Shown: positions 34,476-42,852 of the stretch, in pieces
Position numbering within the stretch: position 1 is the first letter of the stretch
How the letters are laid out: the number at the start of each line of letters is the position of its first letter
Assembly (NCBI GenBank): GCA_018780035.1
Contig: JADMKE010000002.1
Location: forward strand, 1-64,000
Length of the DNA stretch: 64,000 bases
Direction of reading: 5' to 3'
Source: Candidatus Sericytochromatia bacterium
Lineage (GTDB): Bacteria; Cyanobacteriota; Sericytochromatia; UBA7694
Notes under the pieces: generated by a model
Told to the model about the DNA's origin: nothing
The model's database searches: none
What the model saw: only the letters and a program-made list of their open reading frames with translations
Position numbers and translations under genes: made by a program

Positions 34476-35618
34476 ATGCTGGTAGGCATGAATGCCCAAT
34501 CTTTGCCCTATTCCCAATCTTTGCTTTGGAAATTGGCCCAGTATTATTATCTCAATCGGGGTCAGGCCACTTGGCTCTTATCTGAAACCCCTTATGTCCT
34601 GACCTCCAATTTACAATTTGCCTATCAATTGGCTTGGGTGATTCATGCGGCTCTCGAAAGTGAATCTCAATTGCCTGAGCGGTTGTCATTTTTGGAGACA
34701 GGTGCTGGGCATGGGGTCTTTTCACTGAATTTTCTCAAGGCCTTCAAAGATGTGTGCCAGCTTGAAAAAAGTGATTATTTCTCGCGTTTGTCTTATTGGA
34801 TCAGCGATTATTCTCCCCGTTATTTGCAAGAAATCGCTGCTCAACCGCTGCTGCAGCCTTTGTTCGAAAGTGGCCAGGTTCAATTGCTGCAATTGGATAT
34901 TACCGAAATTGAGTCCTGCCAAAATCTGCGTGGAGAGCGCCAAGTATTGCCACTGGGAACATTTAATGCGATCTTTTGCAATTATGTCTTTGATACCTTG
35001 CCGCTTTCAGTTTTCCAATTGCAGCGTGGCCTGTTGTGCCAAAAATGGGTCAGCACCCGAATTGAGCCAAACGTACCCCCGGTTTTGCCGCCCCATCTCT
35101 ATGCCTTAAAAGACACCGTCTTTGTGTCTGAATACCGTGCAACTCGGGCAGAAGAGGCGGAGTCCCCCTGGCTCACAGATTTTTTGCAGAAAGCCCAAGA
35201 AACAGGTAAAACGGGTTTATTGCCAGCCTCAGAACCCAGTTTGCAGGCCCTAAGCGGGCTTTATGGGCATTTGCAGCCGGGAGGGCTGCTCTGGTTGGCC
35301 GACAAAGGTTATCTTGGCGAGGCCTGGTTGCCGGCCATAGATTTTTGGCCCCAAACCTATGGCCTCTGTGTCACCCATCAGGTCAACTTCCCTTTGCTCA
35401 GGGACTATTTGCATAGATTGGGGGCTGCCTGTTTTCTCGATCCTGTGCCCAAGCACCAACTCAAATTTTTGCTGGCACAGAAATCACAGGGGCTGTCTGA
35501 GCGGCTCAAACACAGCTTGGAATACCACTTTGTCCAAACCAATCGCAATGAGAGCCGCTTTGTGAATTATGTTCAAGACTGCGATCGGCTTTTGCGCGGT
35601 CAAGGGTCTCTTTTTTAG
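34476..35618 (+). CDS. SAM-dependent methyltransferase (class I, MidA-like N-terminus)
   Basis: About 380 aa. SAM-binding motif I is ETGAGHGVFSLNFLK near residue 70, the acidic motif II lies in LSYWISDYSPRYLQE, and IFCNYVFDTLP matches post-motif II. The N-terminus resembles MidA/NDUFAF7-type arginine methyltransferases, but the length and C-terminus do not allow a firm call. The substrate is unknown. The start is uncertain: 34452 (TTG), 34476 and 34488 (ATG) are in frame, none with a strong ribosome-binding site. The end overlaps the convergent ABC gene by 4 bp. Confidence 0.72.
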   Translation: MLVGMNAQSLPYSQSLLWKLAQYYYLNRGQATWLLSETPYVLTSNLQFAYQLAWVIHAALESESQLPERLSFLETGAGHGVFSLNFLKAFKDVCQLEKSDYFSRLSYWISDYSPRYLQEIAAQPLLQPLFESGQVQLLQLDITEIESCQNLRGERQVLPLGTFNAIFCNYVFDTLPLSVFQLQRGLLCQKWVSTRIEPNVPPVLPPHLYALKDTVFVSEYRATRAEEAESPWLTDFLQKAQETGKTGLLPASEPSLQALSGLYGHLQPGGLLWLADKGYLGEAWLPAIDFWPQTYGLCVTHQVNFPLLRDYLHRLGAACFLDPVPKHQLKFLLAQKSQGLSERLKHSLEYHFVQTNRNESRFVNYVQDCDRLLRGQGSLF

Positions 35619-37345
35619 CTCTTGCGTTCTTCTTGCATCAAAAGTGCCACAGCCTGTTCAAAACTGCCTGCTGATTGAATTTGACCGTCGTTGACAAAGA
35701 AGATCTGATCGGCATTTTCAATTGTATTTAAGCGGTGGGCGATAATCACGCGGGTGGTCTTTTCTGGCAGGCGGCTCAAAATCGCTTCCAGGGCCTGTTC
35801 TGTGACCGTGTCAATATTGGCAGTTGCCTCGTCAAGAATCAGCAATTCGGGCTCACGCAGCACAGCGCGCATAAAGGCCAGCAATTGTTTTTGACCCAGA
35901 CTGGTCTGGCTCTCTTGCTCACCCACAGGGGTGTCCAGTCCCTGGGAGAAGCGCTCCAAAAAAGGCGTCAGGCCTTTGTCTCTGAGCTTGGCACTTAATA
36001 CAGGGGCTTCTGCGTTTTGCAATTCGGGGTGGCCCATGATCAGATTGTCTTTGACCGTGCCGGCAAACAGAAAGGGTTCCTGCAAAATAAAACCCATGTG
36101 TTTGCTGCGCTCAGCGCTTGAAAATTCACGCAGATCGCGGCCTTGAAAGGTGACAAGGCCCGAATTTGGATCGTAGAGCCGGGCCATCAGGGCTGCAGTG
36201 GTGGATTTGCCTCCACCCGTAGGTCCCACCAGGGCATAGGTCTTGCCTGGTTCGAGGGTAAAACTGACATGGTGTAACACTTCGCTGCCGCCGGGATAGT
36301 GAAAACAGACATCTTTGAAGCTGAGCAGACCCGTGTCAGGCATGTGCTGACCAGGAGGCATCTGTTCTAGATTCTCGCCTGCTTGCAAAACCCCATTAAT
36401 CCGATCCCAACTTGCCAATGCCAATTGAAACGAGGCCCAGAGCAGGGCCATTTGGCGCAGGGGATCGTAATAGCGGTTGACGTAAGTTAAAAAGCTGATC
36501 AGCAGACCGAGGGTGATTTCCCCGTGTTGAAAAAGCCAGAGACCATAGCCCAGCACGCTCAGATGAGCGAGATTATAATGCAAATCAAAGATCGGGCCAA
36601 AGACCCCATTGGCCATGCCCGCTCCCATTGCAGCTTGGTAATTTTGCAAATTGTGTTTGGCAAAATGGCTGCGGAAATAGTCGCGCCTGTCAAAGACCAG
36701 CAATTCTTTAAAATGGCTCAGGTTCTCCTGAATTGCGGCACTGAGCCCACCGGTTTTTTCCAATTGCAGGGCGTTTTGCTTTTTGACCCAGGGTGAGAGC
36801 AAACGGGTCCAGAGCAGCAAGAGCAGCGAAGGCGCTAATGCGACCAGTCCCAGACGGGGGTGTAAGAGTACCACTGCCAATCCGGCTCCGCTCATGATAA
36901 ACAAACTGCCCATAAACCGCACGAGGCTTTCAGAGAGAAATTGATTGAGTTTGTCGGTATCGTTGTTAATACGCGAAATCAGGTCTCCGGCTTTGTGTTG
37001 GTTAAAAAAGGCCACGGGCAAAGCTTGCAACTTAGAGAAAATCTGCTCGCGCAGTAAAAAGAGCACATTTTGGCCGACACTGCCCATCAGTATCATTTGG
37101 GCATAATGGGCGCCCAAAGAGAGTAAATAAACCCCGAGTAACACCATTCCCAATTTGAGCAGACCAGGGTATTGGCGGGTTTGAATAAAATGATCAATGC
37201 CATAACCGATCAAAAAAGGCGCAAGTAAATTTAAGCCCGAATTGAGCAGCCCTGCCAGCAGGGCCCAGCCCATGCGGGCCTGCTCTTTGGCCATAAGTTG
37301 CCAAAATTGTGAGATCGCAGCGCGCCAGTTTGAAGCCGTTTTCAT
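35615..37345 (-). CDS. ABC exporter half-transporter B (consensus ATPase, degenerate signature)
   Basis: 576 aa. Six-helix exporter membrane domain then nucleotide-binding domain. Walker A VGPTGGGKSTTAALM near 365, Walker B LILDEATANID with the catalytic Glu, H-loop IIAHRLN. The ABC signature is SLGQK rather than SGGQ. In heterodimeric exporters such a degenerate signature faces the partner's degenerate Walker B, giving one weak and one active ATP site. This matches its upstream partner, with which it overlaps by ATGA. MsbA/LmrA-like; drug, lipid or peptide export is possible. Confidence 0.92.
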   Translation of the reverse strand: MKTASNWRAAISQFWQLMAKEQARMGWALLAGLLNSGLNLLAPFLIGYGIDHFIQTRQYPGLLKLGMVLLGVYLLSLGAHYAQMILMGSVGQNVLFLLREQIFSKLQALPVAFFNQHKAGDLISRINNDTDKLNQFLSESLVRFMGSLFIMSGAGLAVVLLHPRLGLVALAPSLLLLLWTRLLSPWVKKQNALQLEKTGGLSAAIQENLSHFKELLVFDRRDYFRSHFAKHNLQNYQAAMGAGMANGVFGPIFDLHYNLAHLSVLGYGLWLFQHGEITLGLLISFLTYVNRYYDPLRQMALLWASFQLALASWDRINGVLQAGENLEQMPPGQHMPDTGLLSFKDVCFHYPGGSEVLHHVSFTLEPGKTYALVGPTGGGKSTTAALMARLYDPNSGLVTFQGRDLREFSSAERSKHMGFILQEPFLFAGTVKDNLIMGHPELQNAEAPVLSAKLRDKGLTPFLERFSQGLDTPVGEQESQTSLGQKQLLAFMRAVLREPELLILDEATANIDTVTEQALEAILSRLPEKTTRVIIAHRLNTIENADQIFFVNDGQIQSAGSFEQAVALLMQEERKS

Positions 37346-39099
37346 GGCTTTGCTCCCTGCTCAAAATTCTGGGTGCTGTGCTGAGACTGGTAAATTTGGC
37401 TGTATTCGGGTGAGCTGTGCAGCAAGTTTGAGTGCTTGCCCTGGGCCAAAAGACGGCCTTCCATCAGCAGCAGAATCTGGTCGTAATCGACAATGGGTTC
37501 TATTTTTTGCGTGACCGAGATCAGGGTTAACTGTGGGTAATTGGTTTTGAGCTTGGCCAAGATGCTCTGCTCTGTGCGGGCATCAACCCGTGCGGTAAAA
37601 TCGTCGAGCAAAAGGATTGTGGGCTCAATCGCCAGGGCACGGGCCAGTATAATCCGCTGTTTTTGACCGCCAGAGAGGTTGAGTCCCCGCTCTGAGACCA
37701 AGGTCTCCAGTCCCTGAGGCAGCGACTCTACCAAAGCCAATAGTTCAGCGGTCTCCAAAGCTTTGTGCAGGGCCTCAGGGCTAACTTCGCGGTTAAAAGC
37801 GATGTTTTCGCGCAGGCTGAGATTAAACAGGGCGCTGTCTTGAAAGACCAGACCGACCTGGCGATAGAGATCTGCAGGGGCAATGCTGGAAAGGGGATCC
37901 GGTCCATAGGCGATTTCACCCCTGTCAGGGGGCAGCAGGCCGACCAAGAGGGAGAGCAGACTGGATTTGCCTGCTGCAGTCGGACCCAAAATGGCGGTAC
38001 GGCTGCCCGCTGGAATCACAAAGCTGATATTTTCGAGCACCGGTTTATTGCCTGGCTGATAAGTCAGCTCTTTAACACAGATATCACCCGTAAGAATCTG
38101 GTTTTGGGCAGGTATGACCACGGGAGGATCGGCTTTTAAAAGGGGAGCAATGCGGCCATAAGACGCTGAGGCGCGGGCAATTAAATTACTCATAAAACCC
38201 AACATCACAATTGGGAAGATGACCATGCCCAAATAGGCGTTAAAGGCTGCAAAAGCCCCCAAACTCAGGCTTCCTGCGATTACAAAATGGCCCCCCAGCA
38301 ACAAAATACCCAGGCTACCCAGGCCAGCGACAAAACTCACGACGGGCACCAGCGCTGCAAAGAGCTTTAAAATTTTAAGGCTGTTGCTGCGTGCAGCTTG
38401 GTTGGATGTGTCAAACCGAGCGAGGCTCAGCTTTTGGGCGTTTAAAACGCGAATCAGAGCTGCGCCGAGAATGCTTTCATTGATCACCCGATTGAGGCTG
38501 TCGATGATCTCTTGGGATTTGCGAAAAAGGGTTTTGACCCGCGAAAAAACCAAATAAAAGGCCAGGGCAATCATCGGCAAAACGGTCAGGATCACCAAAG
38601 CCAATTGCCAGTGAATACTGAGCAACAAGGCACTGGCACCCAGGATTAAGACCAGCGAAGAGAGGATCGAAGACAGGGCCTGGGAAATAAAAACCTTGAT
38701 GCCATCAATATCTGAGGTCAAATGGGTCAATAATTTGGCCGCGCTTTGGCGATTTAAATCGGGATAACTGAGTTGGGAAATTGCTGTGGCCAGTTGGTTG
38801 CGCAGATCGAGAGCGGCCTTTTCGGCCGTATAGACCTGCAAAATATTTTGCAGGGCCGTTAAGCCAAATAGCCCAAAAGAACAGAGCAAAAAGGGCCATA
38901 AAATGGCCTGTAAATCTTGTTGGCCATGGCTAAACGCATCGATGCCCGTTTGCATCAGACGGGGCAAAAGCAAGGACAGACCGTTTCCGAGAAGTGTAAT
39001 AAATAAGAGCAGGACAATTCTGCCACGGTAGGGGGTTAAAAGCGAAAAGAGCATGGGGTATTCTAGGGAGGGGCGTAGCTCACTGTCAATCAAATCCAC
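37342..39099 (-). CDS. ABC exporter half-transporter A (degenerate ATPase, consensus signature)
   Basis: 585 aa from the GTG at 39099, which has AGGGA 8 nt upstream and lies just past the M48 stop; an ATG at 39054 is a possible alternative. Six-helix membrane domain. Walker A LGPTAAGKSSLLSLL, signature LSGGQKQRIILARAL intact. Walker B is LLLDDFTARVD (catalytic Glu replaced by Asp) and the H-loop His is Gln (SVTQK). It pairs with the next gene as a heterodimer with one degenerate nucleotide site. The two genes are translationally coupled. Confidence 0.9.
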   Translation of the reverse strand: MDLIDSELRPSLEYPMLFSLLTPYRGRIVLLLFITLLGNGLSLLLPRLMQTGIDAFSHGQQDLQAILWPFLLCSFGLFGLTALQNILQVYTAEKAALDLRNQLATAISQLSYPDLNRQSAAKLLTHLTSDIDGIKVFISQALSSILSSLVLILGASALLLSIHWQLALVILTVLPMIALAFYLVFSRVKTLFRKSQEIIDSLNRVINESILGAALIRVLNAQKLSLARFDTSNQAARSNSLKILKLFAALVPVVSFVAGLGSLGILLLGGHFVIAGSLSLGAFAAFNAYLGMVIFPIVMLGFMSNLIARASASYGRIAPLLKADPPVVIPAQNQILTGDICVKELTYQPGNKPVLENISFVIPAGSRTAILGPTAAGKSSLLSLLVGLLPPDRGEIAYGPDPLSSIAPADLYRQVGLVFQDSALFNLSLRENIAFNREVSPEALHKALETAELLALVESLPQGLETLVSERGLNLSGGQKQRIILARALAIEPTILLLDDFTARVDARTEQSILAKLKTNYPQLTLISVTQKIEPIVDYDQILLLMEGRLLAQGKHSNLLHSSPEYSQIYQSQHSTQNFEQGAKP

Positions 39100-39115
39100 G
39101 CGATGATTCCCTGAT

Positions 39116-40003
39116 TTAGCGCACAGGCAAGGGCAGTTTGGGTGGTAACACGGCAATGGCACGCTGGTAGGTCTGGGTATTCAGAATCGGAAACTGACTG
39201 CGAATATGATTGTCCAAAATATATTGATTGATCACCGTGATCCGCTCTTGGGTGGCTGGGTGGGTTTGCAAAAGTGCAATAAAGCTATTGGTCGTTTGAC
39301 TTTCGCGCGTTAATAGGGTTTTAAAGAAACCACTCATGGCATTTTCGTCATAATCGATCCCCGTTGCGAGATTCACCCCCCGCCGGTCTGCGTCGAGTTC
39401 TTGTTCGCGGTTAAATCCCCGCTGAATCAGGTCTGCTGTCACGGAAGCGACAACAGACAGCACTTGCTGATCCGAAAGCCCCCCTTCGACAAGCCCTTGG
39501 GCGATCAGAGCCCGGCGCAAAGACTCTTTGGGATGCATGCCATCGATATGCCCGATTTCATGGGCCAAGACGGCTGCCAATTCAGCTTCATTGGCGAGGT
39601 GTTTGAGTAATTCGGTGCTGATAAAGACCGAACCGCCTGGGATGGTGAAGGCATTTATTTCTTTGCTTTCGACGATATCGAAGCGAAAGGTATAATCCTT
39701 GCGGTGTTCGGCGCGACTGGCCAGACTGGTCCCGATTGCGCGGATATATTCAACCAAGGCTGGGGTCGCAGTATACAGCGTATATTCTTTTAAAACAGCC
39801 ACACGCATTTGTTCGCCCAATTTGCGTTCGGCATCTGGGGTCAGGCTTTCAGCCTGGATGAGACCCGCACCGGCCCCGATGGCAGCGCCAATGCCCCGGT
39901 TGATCAATTCTTCTTGGGTACAAGCTGTGGAGAGGGGGAGCAGACCCAGTAGAACTAAGCATTTGAGAGCAGATTGGATTTTCGAGAACACAAAATGTGG
40001 CAT
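39116..40003 (-). CDS. M48-family metalloprotease lipoprotein
   Basis: 295 aa. Signal sequence with lipobox (LSTAC, Cys near residue 28). Zinc motif HEIGH at 148-152 (VLAHEIGHIDGMHP), followed downstream by REQELDADRRGVNLAT, which carries the third zinc-binding Glu. This is the BepA/LoiP type of M48 peptidase, involved in outer-membrane protein quality control. Residues 28-55 are Gly/Ala-rich. It stands upstream of the ABC exporter genes on the same strand and downstream of a 480-bp AT-rich intergenic region. Confidence 0.93.
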   Translation of the reverse strand: MPHFVFSKIQSALKCLVLLGLLPLSTACTQEELINRGIGAAIGAGAGLIQAESLTPDAERKLGEQMRVAVLKEYTLYTATPALVEYIRAIGTSLASRAEHRKDYTFRFDIVESKEINAFTIPGGSVFISTELLKHLANEAELAAVLAHEIGHIDGMHPKESLRRALIAQGLVEGGLSDQQVLSVVASVTADLIQRGFNREQELDADRRGVNLATGIDYDENAMSGFFKTLLTRESQTTNSFIALLQTHPATQERITVINQYILDNHIRSQFPILNTQTYQRAIAVLPPKLPLPVR

Positions 40004-40089
40004 ACATGCCTCCTAAAAATAGTCATAAAACAGACTATTTCGAAGTTATGCGAATATGCCTTGAATTCATTATTGCTTAAAAAGACGCA

Positions 40090-40175
40090 ATAAATATATA
40101 TATTACAATATTTTTTATAAATTAAAATAAAAAATAATCAAAAATATAAAAATTATTAATAAATAAAAAATATAC
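40090..40175. promoter_or_regulatory. Extremely AT-rich tract in the divergent M48 / hexose-cluster intergenic region
   Basis: Only 2 of 86 bases are G or C, in a window of about 50 percent GC. It lies between the M48 gene (minus) and the gene at 40489 (plus). Such tracts are typical UP elements or binding sites for AT-tract-binding nucleoid proteins. The rest of the 40004-40488 gap holds a 13-bp tandem repeat, CTTTTTGTATCTT at 40428-40440 and 40441-40453 (one difference), and nothing else I recognise. Confidence 0.6.
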
Positions 40176-40488
40176 TGACTTTAATGGCTGAAATGCTAAT
40201 TTACCAAGAGATCTGTTGCAACAATATGCCCCATTTAAGGCACAATTCCTCGATCAGGTCAGCCATTTTCAGCCCTCGGCCCGGGGGCACTCTGGCAAAG
40301 TCGATTTCTGCGTGGATTTTAAGTCCTTAGATTGGCCTGGCAGCGCCTGCATTTCTGATTTGTCTGCGCTGATTTAGTGATAGGAAATAGACAGAGCCCC
40401 TTGCAAGCCATGCAAAAAAATGGTCTGCTTTTTGTATCTTCTTTTTGTATCCTCTTTTACAGGAAAATTGCAGGCAAGGAAATGTGAC

Positions 40489-41388
40489 ATGGACATCACC
40501 CAGCAGCTCGAAAATCTGATTGGCTTCAAAGGCCAATGGGACAACAACCAGACCGTCTTTCGGGTAGATCCGCTGACCTATGGCTATCTCTCTCCCATTC
40601 AGCGGGTCGAAGTCGAATCCCAGGGGCTGTACCTGATTTCCAGCCCGATCACCAATACCGAGTGGTGGCATCAATTTATGCCCGTGTCTGGTTGCCCACG
40701 CCTCAAAGGCCAATGGGTGGTGATCCACGATGCCTTTGACAGCCGCTGCAAAGCGGGAGAATGCCAAGAAGCCTGTGGCGCCGAAGACGGCTTTGTCGAT
40801 CTCAGCGCTGGGCGTTTTCGCGTGGACGAAGAGCGGGACTTTTTCAACCAACGCTTCCCACGTTTGGCCTATTTTCTTGAGCGGGCAGAGAAACTGATCG
40901 CCAAGCTTAAAACCGAGACGGGCTGTGGTATTTTGCTCAATACCCAGGGATCCATTCTGGATTTGCGTGCGCGGATCCTGGCCCAGCCCGATCAAATTGC
41001 CAAATATGCTGAAGCTTTTAAGCAGCTTTATGGCGCGATTACCTTGGTTCAGGGCAAGGTCAGCACCGCCTACCTGCCCAGCCCAGGCGATTATTCCGAT
41101 GTTGCGATCACCGAAGCGAGTGTGATCGAAGAGGCGCGTTTTTATGCTTTACAAGAGGCGGTACGCCAAGAAGCCGTGGATATTTTGGCCTTTTTGGTCA
41201 AGCGCAAAGGGGGGCAGATCATCGACAACGATTATTACCTACCTGTGGAACAAATGACCTATACCCTTTTGCACAACCGGATTGAGGCCATGCGCAGTGG
41301 TCTGTATATGGGCTCTCAGGGCTTTAAAAAAGGGGTTCAAGAATTGCAGATGTTCTTCCAAACCACCCTGGGCGGTGGCAGGTGGTAG
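40489..41388 (+). CDS. Protein of unknown function upstream of the G6PDH-like gene
   Basis: 299 aa from the ATG at 40489 (AAGGAA upstream). Soluble, without signal peptide. It starts with an aromatic-rich region (GFKGQWDNNQTVFRVDPLTYGYLSP). A four-cysteine segment, GCPRLKGQW ... SRCKAGECQEACG (near residues 66-96), could bind a metal. The second half is helical (FFNQRFPRLAYFLERAEKLIAKL, then IEEARFYALQEAVRQEAVDILAFL). I recognise no family. The next gene starts inside its stop region (7-bp overlap), so the two are made together and probably act together with the G6PDH-like protein. Confidence 0.75.
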   Translation: MDITQQLENLIGFKGQWDNNQTVFRVDPLTYGYLSPIQRVEVESQGLYLISSPITNTEWWHQFMPVSGCPRLKGQWVVIHDAFDSRCKAGECQEACGAEDGFVDLSAGRFRVDEERDFFNQRFPRLAYFLERAEKLIAKLKTETGCGILLNTQGSILDLRARILAQPDQIAKYAEAFKQLYGAITLVQGKVSTAYLPSPGDYSDVAITEASVIEEARFYALQEAVRQEAVDILAFLVKRKGGQIIDNDYYLPVEQMTYTLLHNRIEAMRSGLYMGSQGFKKGVQELQMFFQTTLGGGRW

Positions 41389-42848
41389 TCCGGGCTCCCT
41401 TTCTGGCGCTGGCCCATGGCTCGATATCGGCTCTGTGTCATTCCCTGCTGTTGGAAAATCTCTGGGAATTATTCAGTCAAGATCTGCTGAAATCCGCATG
41501 GGGACTGATGTTGCTCGTGCAAGATGGCTCTGAAAGTGAACTCAAGGAGCAGATCGCTGCGCGTTTTGCCGAGCAACCCCCAGCTCAGCGCAAGCTATTT
41601 TTTGAACATCTGCATTTTTTTCCGCTCACTTCACTTTTGTTCAACGAATTGTCAAATCTCAATGACACTATTGCTGAACTCAATCAACGCCTGGGCTGTG
41701 AAGGCAATTATCTCTTTTACCCCAGTGAAGATCTTTCGACTTATTTGCGCATCATTCACACCCTGGGTCTCTCCCGTCCTCCAGAGGTCAAAGGATTTCG
41801 CCGGATCTTGATCGAGTTGCCGATGCAGCAAGAAGTGGCCCCCCTGAGAAGTGCCAATCGCGAATTGCAAGAGATTTTTCGCGAAGAGCAGATCTACCGA
41901 CGGGTGCCCGGTCTGTCTCAGCCGCTGCTGAACCAATTGCTGGGCCTGCGCTTTGGCAATGGCATCTTTGAGCCCCTCTGGAATCACCACCACATTCAAT
42001 ATGTTGAAATCACCGTGGGGCAAAAACAGCTGCAAACGCCTTTGCAAAGCCAGTTGCCTTCCTCATTTGCACCGCAAATAGCCCCCGCTCTCTTTCAGAT
42101 TCTGGCTATTTTGGCCATGGAGCCCCCCGTTTTGAGCCGTGAAAACGCCCTGCGCAATGAAATGCTCAAGGTTTTTTTATCTCTGCGCGAACTGGATCCG
42201 AGTGAACTCTCCGAAATTGCCCTGCGAGGTGTATTGCCCACCAATAGTTTGAGTGGCAACTTGTCTGAGAGTCTGATCCAAAGCCTGAAAGAGACCTATC
42301 TGGCCCAGCGGGTGTATATCGACAACGGACGCTGGGCGGGTACGCCCTTTTATTTGAGAGCGGGTCTCGGACTGCCGCTGGATTGTCTCGAATTGGTTGT
42401 GCATTTTCATCCGATTTCGACCCGCCTCTTTCCTGAAGAAAGTGCGGAGCCCAGTCACAACTCGCTCTGGATTCGCCTTTTGCCCGAATTTGCCCTCAAT
42501 CTGAGTCTCAATCGCCATGCAGGGGGGCATTCTCAGCGGCTCTCGCCTTTGAGTCTATATGGCGCAGGACTGTCTTTACCCACCCAGCCGACATTGCGGG
42601 CCAGTTCTCAGACGCTCTTACTGGACTGTCTGGCGGGCAATCCGGCCCTCTTTCTCCGAGACGATTCGGTTGAAACCTTGGAAAAATACTTCGAACCCCT
42701 CAAGAAGAGCTGGCAGCGGCCCGGCAATGCCCCTTATTTTTATCTGCCCGGTTTTTGGGGGCCTGCAGAGGCTGAATCACTCTTTGAAGATCTGCACTGT
42801 CGTTGGCGATTGCCCGGCCAGCCCGCACCCGAAGAAGACGGGTTTTGA
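41382..42848 (+). CDS. Catalytically dead glucose-6-phosphate dehydrogenase homologue
   Basis: 488 aa, similar in length to Zwf. The core aligns clearly: FRRILIELPMQQE (canonical RR[VI][VI][IV]EKPFG), a RELQEIFREEQIYR stretch, LLGLRFGNGIFEPLWN, QILAILAMEPP and GRWAGTPFYLRAG. The active site is lost: the Lys of EKP is Leu146, the RIDHYLGKE motif reads RRVPGLSQP (Asp to Val175, His to Pro176, Lys to Gln180), and the catalytic His of QNHLLQ aligns with Ala236. The N-terminal nucleotide-binding GASGDL motif is also degenerate (AHGSISALCHSLL). So it is most likely a pseudoenzyme with a binding or regulatory job. GTG start at 41382 overlaps the upstream gene. Confidence 0.85.
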   Translation: MVVRAPFLALAHGSISALCHSLLLENLWELFSQDLLKSAWGLMLLVQDGSESELKEQIAARFAEQPPAQRKLFFEHLHFFPLTSLLFNELSNLNDTIAELNQRLGCEGNYLFYPSEDLSTYLRIIHTLGLSRPPEVKGFRRILIELPMQQEVAPLRSANRELQEIFREEQIYRRVPGLSQPLLNQLLGLRFGNGIFEPLWNHHHIQYVEITVGQKQLQTPLQSQLPSSFAPQIAPALFQILAILAMEPPVLSRENALRNEMLKVFLSLRELDPSELSEIALRGVLPTNSLSGNLSESLIQSLKETYLAQRVYIDNGRWAGTPFYLRAGLGLPLDCLELVVHFHPISTRLFPEESAEPSHNSLWIRLLPEFALNLSLNRHAGGHSQRLSPLSLYGAGLSLPTQPTLRASSQTLLLDCLAGNPALFLRDDSVETLEKYFEPLKKSWQRPGNAPYFYLPGFWGPAEAESLFEDLHCRWRLPGQPAPEEDGF

Positions 42849-42852
42849 ATTG

